DNA from: Verrucomicrobiota bacterium | Lineage (GTDB): Bacteria > Verrucomicrobiota > Verrucomicrobiae > Limisphaerales > UBA11358 | Direction of reading: 5' to 3' | Assembly (NCBI GenBank): GCA_014860005.1 | Contig: JACZKP010000181.1 | Location: 1 to 12,087 of the forward strand | Length of the DNA: 12,087 bases | Shown: piece by piece, positions 8,801-12,087 of the stretch | How the letters are laid out: every line of letters starts with the position of its first letter | Numbering within the stretch: position 1 is the first letter of the stretch | Translations under genes and position numbers: made by a program | The notes under the pieces: generated by a model | The model's input: the letters and a program-made list of their open reading frames with translations, nothing else | Told to the model about the DNA's origin: nothing | Database searches by the model: none

Positions 8801-9777
8801 CGCACAGTCTCCTTGTGGCGGCGGGCGAGCTTCGGCGGGAACAGTTCTTCTTGAGAGCGTCCCAGCATGTCCGCAGCCGCCACGTTGAACCAACGCGCGG
8901 CCGTTTGATTCACGTAGCGGAGCTTCGCCTCCCGGTCCAGAATGTAAATGGCATCGGGCGATGATTCTGCCAGTTCGCGATAGCGTTCCTGGCTTGCCCG
9001 CAGCATTTCCTCGGCCTGTTTACGCCCGCTAACATCCCGCACCACGCACACCACGCCCTCGGATCGGCCATGCACATCTTTCTTCACGGACGCGCTTACC
9101 TCCACCGCGAGAGAACCGCCGCACTGTTTGAGGATGCGGTACTCGCCGTGATGCACGTGGCCGCTCTCCAACGTGCGGGCCAGATCAGCCTTGATCTGGA
9201 GGTGATTTGAAGGCGGAACAAAATCAAAGACACTTCTTCCCAGCAGTTCTTCCCCCTGGGTGTAGCCCAGCATGGCCGCTGCCTGGGGATTGACTGCCAG
9301 CAACCGTCCTTGCGGATCCACCAGGCCAAAGGCGTCAGGAAGAACCTCCAGCAACTGCCGATAGTGTTGATCACTAGCGCGCAGGGAAGTGGTCACCTGC
9401 CGCAAACGCAACATGGTCCGCACGCGCGCGAGCAGTTCGACCAAAGCGATCGGTTTGGAGAGGTAATCATCGCCTCCCGCGGCGAGACCTTCAACCTTGT
9501 GCGGCGGCGACTCCGCCTGCCCGGAGATCAGCACGACAAAAACGTCCACCAGCGAAGGGTCCGATTTGATCTGTCGGCACACCTCCATCCCGTTGAGGTC
9601 GGGAAGCTGGACGTCCAACAGCACCAGTTCCGGTCGTTCCTGCCGGGCGGTCTGGAGAGCCGCCTGGGCGGTCGCTGCCTGCCAGACCTCATAACCTTGA
9701 GTGCGCAGGGCGGTGCAAAACATCTCACGGATCCCAGCATCGTCGTCCACCACTAAAATGCGCACTGAATCGCTCAT
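5854..9777 (-). CDS. Multi-sensor hybrid histidine kinase (REC-PAS/GAF-HisKA_3)
   Basis: This 1307-residue sensor kinase has no obvious membrane segment, so it is probably cytosolic. The ATG at 9777 is preferred to a GTG at 9867 because the receiver fold starts right after it (MSDSVRILVVDDD). Order: receiver (1-125; Asp12/13, phosphosite Asp55, Ser85, Lys108), PAS1 (about 138-258), PAS2 (268-380), PAS3 (388-500), GAF1 (510-668), PAS4 (678-795), GAF2 (805-945), PAS5 (958-1075), then HisKA_3 dimerisation (about 1084-1155) with His1102 in ARELHDGVNQVL. The HATPase domain has Asn1213 (EALTNVEKHA), the G1 box DDGRGF (1240-1245) and GGVGLANLRER. All catalytic boxes are intact. GAF1 has an unusual His/Cys cluster (His606, His612, Cys614, Cys617, His620, Cys624). 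The N-terminal receiver suggests input from another kinase, and output likely goes to the convergent NarL-type regulator. Ligands are unknown, and no strong Shine-Dalgarno sequence is visible. Confidence 0.92.
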   Translation of the reverse strand: MSDSVRILVVDDDAGIREMFCTALRTQGYEVWQAATAQAALQTARQERPELVLLDVQLPDLNGMEVCRQIKSDPSLVDVFVVLISGQAESPPHKVEGLAAGGDDYLSKPIALVELLARVRTMLRLRQVTTSLRASDQHYRQLLEVLPDAFGLVDPQGRLLAVNPQAAAMLGYTQGEELLGRSVFDFVPPSNHLQIKADLARTLESGHVHHGEYRILKQCGGSLAVEVSASVKKDVHGRSEGVVCVVRDVSGRKQAEEMLRASQERYRELAESSPDAIYILDREAKLRYVNQTAARWFNVAAADMLGRSQEELFPPKLARRHKETVRWMFESGEAVLQERWISYLGRRRWTENRLLPLRDQEGQVTAVMGISRDLTDRRKLEEEARGLADAVQSTGDLICITDAGNRFTFANQAFLAAYGYPLAEIVGRTPDFLHSVKNPPGLCERVHHETLQGGWQGEILNCRKDGTEFPISLSTAPIRNNEGKTLGLVGVARDITEQKRVARQRDAFEQLGYRLNSAIDAEEAARVILDIASGLFGWDAGYVHMYSPQDDKIIPILTLDTLNGQRQIVQLSNLERDPSPLMRSILARGARLTNLKPDAATAVDYHPFGDIHRCSECMMHVPICSDGKAIGVLSIQSYSPNAYSEADLRLLQTLANHCSEALLRVEVTHALRDAEAKYRSIFENAVEGIYQSTPEGRYLSVNPAMARILGYESPAEVIASITDIARQVFVEPARREEFKRIVERQGLVERFESEHRRKDGSHFWMSVNARVVRDPNGRVLFYEGTAVDTTELKWAEKVRQLQRDFGIFLSSASELKAVTEQLLILALRHPGIDCGAVYLVDATATALELVTHQGFSAHFANRARRQPPQVSLTPSQQPDTTMVGLVEQLAQEGLRDREVLPLQHKGRVVAVLCLGSHAVENIPVQSLHAIDAVAAMAGGAIARIRAEQSFEASQRLIEKTLHSLRSAVFILEAEPVAILYSNPAATRIFGYPRDELVGRSLDFLLLDEAGAQQFRAHLREAVLEKGGMSDFEYPMKRKDGTVFPAEHNVVPIKDPTGRVVNWVAAIRDLTVTKQTEDELRSVSRRIIEAQETERLRVARELHDGVNQVLASAKMRLRSVETGVAAQFPAAREILARCGRLLVQALEENRRIAHNLRPSDLDQLGLAAASRNFCKELQARTGLAVKCRIGRDLARLPPAMELNLFRILQEALTNVEKHARAKSAHLQLALKDGAVVLRIQDDGRGFNPRRLKVARGRRGGVGLANLRERAALLQGTCEIESKPGHGTIITIRVPWPEGDEPEPRLVES

Positions 9778-10066
9778 TACTCGCGGGAGCCTGGTCTTTT
9801 GCCAGCCTGCAACTCTCCGTAGAGCAGATACCGAAGCGGCCAAACGAGCAAGCAGAAACTGCCCCACCGATGCCGTTCATATTCAAGTCAAATACGGGGC
9901 GGCTGGGGAGTGGTTGGCACCCGTCAGACGACGGATCCGCCCCGCAAGCATCTGCTTTCGAGCGACGGAAAGCGCAGCGCGAATGATCGCGGAAAACTGT
10001 CGGCGGTTGCGGATTAGGAAACAGCGCGGCAATGAAGCCGCCCTCAACAGAGAAAGCAAACAGACC
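9778..10066. other. Leader region upstream of the large kinase, no gene
   Basis: This would hold the promoter of the leftward kinase gene. On the minus strand TTGACT occurs near 9890, but no TATAAT-like box lies 16-18 bp further on. An in-frame GTG at 9867 could extend the kinase by 30 residues, but that segment is Ala/Arg-rich and not domain-like. Nothing else was recognised. Confidence 0.4.
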
Positions 10067-10131
10067 TGACTGTGGTTTTCAACAGTCGATGCGAGTTTTC
10101 AGAAGTGGACGCGAGTTTTTCAGAAGTCCAT
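10067..10131. mobile_element. Triple 20-bp repeat, possible IS21-like end remnant
   Basis: Three consecutive units of about 20 bp start at 10071, 10091 and 10111, with the shared core G(T/C)G(A/G)GTTTT(T)CA.(A/C)AGT. The last two units match at GCGAGTTTT(T)CAGAAGT. The block begins with TG at 10067 and has an ACTGT/ACAGT inverted pair (10069-10073, 10082-10086). IS21-family insertion sequences carry several about-20-bp repeats of the GTTTTCAGAAGTG kind at each end, so this may be one surviving end. No transposase or second end was found, and the assignment is tentative. Confidence 0.4.
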
Positions 10132-10265
10132 TCGAATCTGGCGGACATGATGAAAATCCGCAACATACGTGGAATTCAGTTCTGACTGCACCTTACATTT
10201 GCCAACCACTTGCGCCGCAGCACGAACCAGTTTCGGAAAGGCAAACCCGACGATTGGTGAGGGTG
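10132..10265. other. Short spacer, nothing recognised
   Basis: A 12-codon frame starts at the ATG near 10147 on the plus strand (MMKIRNIRGIQF) and stops at once. No family resemblance was seen on either strand. Confidence 0.3.
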
Positions 10266-10577
10266 CTAGAGCTTCAACCAGCGTTTGAGCGCGGCTTCCA
10301 CGTCGCTAACGACATGCGCATTAAATTTTCCGGGGACTTTGGGTGAACTTTACCGGCTGGATGCTCTGAACTTTGATATAGCTTTGCTCCTGCAACCACG
10401 GCACACGGGGCAAGGTGACCTCGTAAGGTGTGTCCTCAAACTGTGTGGTAATCAAAACCACACTGCCAGTGCCAGTCGAGCATCGGTTCGAGCCGCCAGC
10501 ACGAGTGCATGACGCGGTTTACCAACCATCCCAAGGTCAACAAACCAAACCTCGCCGGGTTGTGGGACAGTTCCCAT
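10266..10577 (-). pseudogene. MazF/PemK-family toxin gene with two frameshifts
   Basis: The intact gene would encode an about 103-residue MazF-type mRNA interferase. Reading from ATG 10577, the first frame gives PGEVWFVDLGMVGKPRHALVL, ending at a TGA (10454-10452) after 41 codons. Shifting by one base near 10459-10468 restores VVLITTQFEDTPYEVTLPRV, then PWLQEQSYIKVQSIQPVKF, which stops at 10323-10321. A second single-base shift at the AAAATTT run (about 10323-10330) gives NAHVVSDVEAALKRWLKL and a TAG at 10266. The total is 312 nt, a multiple of three, so the two shifts compensate (one base lost, one gained). GEVW, the GKPR Arg and the TTQ Thr match MazF active-site segments, though the Pro usual after that Arg is His. 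It starts 2 nt after the stop of the putative antitoxin remnant. Either true decay or two sequencing errors would explain it; the family call is confident. Confidence 0.75.
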
Positions 10578-10579
10578 GC

Positions 10580-10702
10580 CTATAACGCATCAGCCAATTT
10601 GTTGCGGCGGGCGGCAGGACTCAGAGCTTCATCCGCCGGGTTGTCTGCTTGAACAGGAAACGGGATGGCCCGATAATCATGGGCGGCGGCGGATTTGATG
10701 GG
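10580..10702 (-). pseudogene. Start-less antitoxin remnant upstream of mazF
   Basis: A 40-codon open stretch reads KSAAAHDYRAIPFPVQADNP and then ADEALSPAARRNKLADAL, ending in TAG 2 nt before the mazF ATG. The tight spacing is the usual antitoxin-toxin arrangement, and the Ala/Arg/Lys-rich, acidic-basic tail is protein-like. There is no ATG, GTG or TTG in this frame, and a TAA lies directly upstream (10705-10703), so the 5' part is missing or rewritten. The frame overlaps the last 26 bases of the neighbouring regulator, suggesting truncation at their junction. Antitoxin identity is inferred from position; no known DNA-binding fold is visible. Confidence 0.5.
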
Positions 10703-11363
10703 TTATCGCCCCGGAATCGGGTTGGCATTGCACGGAAATGACTGCGGCCTGCGTGCGGGTGTTGACTCGAAGTTTCTCAAATGCGCTGTCGAGATGATGG
10801 CGGACGGTCTTCGCCTGAAGATTGAGCGCCGAAGCCACTTCCTTGTCGGACTTGCCCTCAGCCACTGCGGCGAGTACGCGTAGTTCCTGCGCAGACAATC
10901 GCTTCAGCGGTTTGCGCCCGCGCCGGTGGCCGTTCTTCAATTCCTCGACCATCTGGCGCGTGGCGACCGCATCAAACACCGCGCCTCCGCGCAACACCGT
11001 GCGGATGGCCGCGGCAATCTGGTGCGGCTCGATGTCCTCGAGCCAATAACCGTCGCCGCCGGCTTCCATGGCGTCGAGCACGAGCGCGTCATCGGCGAAC
11101 GAAGTGAGAAACAGCACGCGTGGCGGCTGGGATTGCGACTTCAAGTCGCGTCAGACTTCCAGTCCGCTACGGTCGGGTGACCGTACGTCCAGCAGCACCA
11201 CGTCGGGCTTGAGTTCACGCGTTGCCAGGAGTGCTTCGGCGGCATTGGCAGCTTCGCCGATGATTTCCAAGGTGGTGTCCACCTCGGCGATGATCCGCAG
11301 TCCGCCGCGCACCACGGGATGGTCGTCCACGATAAACACGCGGGGCTTTGCGGGCAGGCTCAC
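10677..11363 (-). pseudogene. NarL-type response regulator interrupted by in-frame TGA
   Basis: One continuous frame of 229 codons encodes a full response regulator but is cut by TGA at codon 71 (11153-11151), just after SGLEV. The second half resumes at once with RDLKSQSQPPRVLFLTSF. Alignment with the intact regulator at 5036-5716 shows no missing or extra residues across the stop, so a point change (for example a Cys codon TGC/TGT to TGA) is simplest. The first half has Asp13/14 and phosphosite Asp59. The second has Thr87 and a LuxR-type helix-turn-helix (about 154-211: LSAQELRVLAAVAEGKSDKE, AKTVRHHL). The switch Lys is replaced by Glu109 (GYWLED). The GTG start overlaps the kinase stop (GTGA) with AAGGA 6 nt upstream, indicating translational coupling. 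The last about 15 residues run into the antitoxin remnant. A split two-piece protein or recoded UGA is possible but unsupported. Confidence 0.8.
11135..11165. repeat. Two small hairpins flanking the internal stop codon
   Basis: GCGACT (11135-11140) pairs perfectly with AGTCGC (11144-11149) around a 3-nt loop. AGACT (11153-11157) pairs with AGTCC (11161-11165) with one wobble around TCC. The TGA of the broken regulator (read leftward) spans 11153-11151, at the edge of both. The second hairpin resembles the 52-69 palindrome in module 1 (shared GACTT(T)CCAGTCCG). Confidence 0.5.
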
Positions 11364-11697
11364 GCGTGATCCTTACCGATGCTCAAGTCCGTCACCGCGG
11401 TTTCCTTGGCGGGTCCTTGGACCACGACTTGGGTGTCCGAGCCGGGCGCTGTTTCCACCCCCAGTTCGCCGCTCGCCTGCCGTGCGCGAACGGACATGTT
11501 CACAAGGCCCATCCCGTTGCCCGGCAGCTTCGCCGGATCGTAGGCGCAGCCGTCATCTTTGATCTCGATCCGCACCGACCCGTTCTCCGAACCCAGCGCG
11601 ATCTTGACGTGCGCGGCGGAGGCGTGGCGCAAACTGTGGCTCAACGCTTCGCGCGAAATGTTCGCCGGCTGCGCCGCCACACGTCCGGTCAGCGACG
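11360..11697 (-). pseudogene. Remnant of a NarX/DegS-type kinase ATPase domain
   Basis: Only the C-terminal HATPase domain of a histidine kinase survives. Visible boxes are ANISREALSHSLRHA (N box, with His where Asn normally binds ATP-Mg), IKDDGCAYDP (G1 box, Ala where the second Gly belongs) and LPGNGMGLVNMSVRAR (G2 box), followed by a beta strand and a PGSDTQVVV end. It ends in TGA overlapping the GTG of the response regulator, the usual kinase-regulator coupling. Family-like sequence stops near 11697, exactly where a plus-strand protein begins to look real. The frame continues to 11788 but encodes Pro/Ala/Ser-rich antisense. The dimerisation domain with the phospho-His and all sensor domains are gone. 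With two ATP-site substitutions it should be inactive. Confidence 0.75.
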
Positions 11698-12023
11698 TGG
11701 CGCTCGGCGCGGGCGGGGCATATCCCGACCAAGAACTTTCCAACGGCGACCCGCTCGCCACCGCCGCCGGTGCGGCTGGCGGAGTCATCGTGATCGAAAC
11801 GTTCCACTACGCCGCGAGGAAACAGTCCGAGAAGGCTTGCGCCACCGGTTACGACAAAGGCAAAAGCGACGCTGTGACGCAGCAGTATTGGCTGTACGTG
11901 TCCATGCAGCGTCAACGCAACCAAGTCGGCAGCGTGCGCCTTTACTCTGTGCAACTCCCCGAACACCGGATTGACGGAGTAACGCTCCAACCATCATCAA
12001 AAGTCTTACGCATCGAGGAGTGA
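11697..12023 (+). pseudogene. 5'-truncated glycine-rich hypothetical protein
   Basis: This is the C-terminal 108 residues of an unrecognised protein. The start, ALGAGGAYPDQELSNGDPL and then AAGAAGGVIVIE, is a Gly-zipper-like, partly hydrophobic segment. It is followed by a polar region (KQSEKACATGYDKGKSDAV, QQYWLYVSMQRQRNQ) and a beta-rich end (VRLYSVQLPEHRIDGV, VLRIEE). Upstream in the same frame, the codons are the antisense of the kinase remnant, so the natural N-terminus (perhaps a signal or lipoprotein peptide, as expected before a Gly zipper) is lost. A GTG at 11697 could start a short product, but no ribosome binding site precedes it. It converges on the sigma-54 regulator, with 9 bp between stop codons. 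I do not know its function. Confidence 0.55.
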
Positions 12024-12032
12024 TGCGCTTCC

Positions 12033-12087
12033 TCAGGGAGTGCGCAGACCGAAATGGGTCAGCTTCTCGCGCATGGTCTGGCGGGAG
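12033..12087 (-). CDS. C-terminus of a sigma-54-dependent response regulator (partial)
   Basis: The last bases on the minus strand read SRQTMREKLTHFGLRTP followed by TGA (12035-12033). S.(Q/R)T.REKL..(F/Y)GL is the second helix and tail of the Fis-type helix-turn-helix that ends NtrC-family regulators. Only 17 residues are inside the window, so receiver and AAA+ domains must lie beyond the right edge. PEP-CTERM producers often carry such a regulator (PrsR), but nothing here shows that it is that one. Confidence 0.65.
   Translation of the reverse strand, partial: SRQTMREKLTHFGLRTP

Noticed and set aside
6100..8964. A 954-codon plus-strand frame antisense to the large kinase
   Set aside because: The kinase strand shows complete PAS/GAF/HATPase motifs. 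The antisense product is Gly/His/Arg-rich with no domains, a codon-bias shadow.
11150..11153. Selenocysteine recoding of the internal TGA
   Set aside because: The adjacent stem has 6 bp and a 3-nt loop starting 1 nt after the codon, unlike a bacterial SECIS. The partner kinase is also degenerate, favouring mutation.

Overview
The window reads as chromosomal DNA of a GC-rich Gram-negative bacterium, most likely Verrucomicrobiota (Limisphaerales/Pedosphaera-like). This is inferred from four things: a PEP-CTERM protein with a VPEP + hydrophobic + RRNR tail, a large exported protein with MBG/YDG repeats and a C-terminal module ending in RFYRV, dense short-palindrome arrays between genes, and an abundance of PAS/GAF kinases. 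No rRNA, tRNA or marker gene is present, so the assignment rests on family resemblance only.

Layout. 1-408 is a modular palindrome array: three modules bounded by ATGAACCG (or GTGAACCG) and CGGTTCAT (diverged in the middle module), each filled with perfect or near-perfect hairpins. 409-751 holds no gene. 752-1585 (+) encodes an exported PEP-CTERM protein. 1722-4460 (+) encodes a 912-residue exported protein with a C25/caspase-like core that seems to have lost its catalytic His/Cys, an Fn3 domain, three MBG repeats and a C-terminal beta domain. 4461-5035 has no recognisable gene. 5036-5716 (+) is an intact NarL-type response regulator. It converges on 5854-9777 (-), an intact 1307-residue sensor kinase (REC-PAS-PAS-PAS-GAF-PAS-GAF-PAS-HisKA_3-HATPase). 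The two are a plausible phosphorelay pair.

From about 10067 to 11790 the sequence is a graveyard. It contains a 20-bp tandem repeat resembling an IS21-type end, then a MazF-family toxin gene broken by two compensating single-base frameshifts with a start-less antitoxin remnant just upstream. Next is a second NarL-type response regulator interrupted by an in-frame TGA, and its translationally coupled kinase reduced to a degenerate ATPase domain. That domain is joined head-on, at about 11697, to a 5'-truncated gene for a glycine-rich protein on the opposite strand. The last 55 bases hold the C-terminal Fis-type helix-turn-helix of a sigma-54-dependent response regulator (-).

The left half is surface/exported proteins, the middle an intact two-component system, and the right an eroding toxin-antitoxin and two-component locus. 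No new complete system is evident. The most unusual items are the modular palindrome array, the hidden frameshifted mazF, the UGA inside the second regulator with hairpins on both sides of it, and the double-truncation junction.
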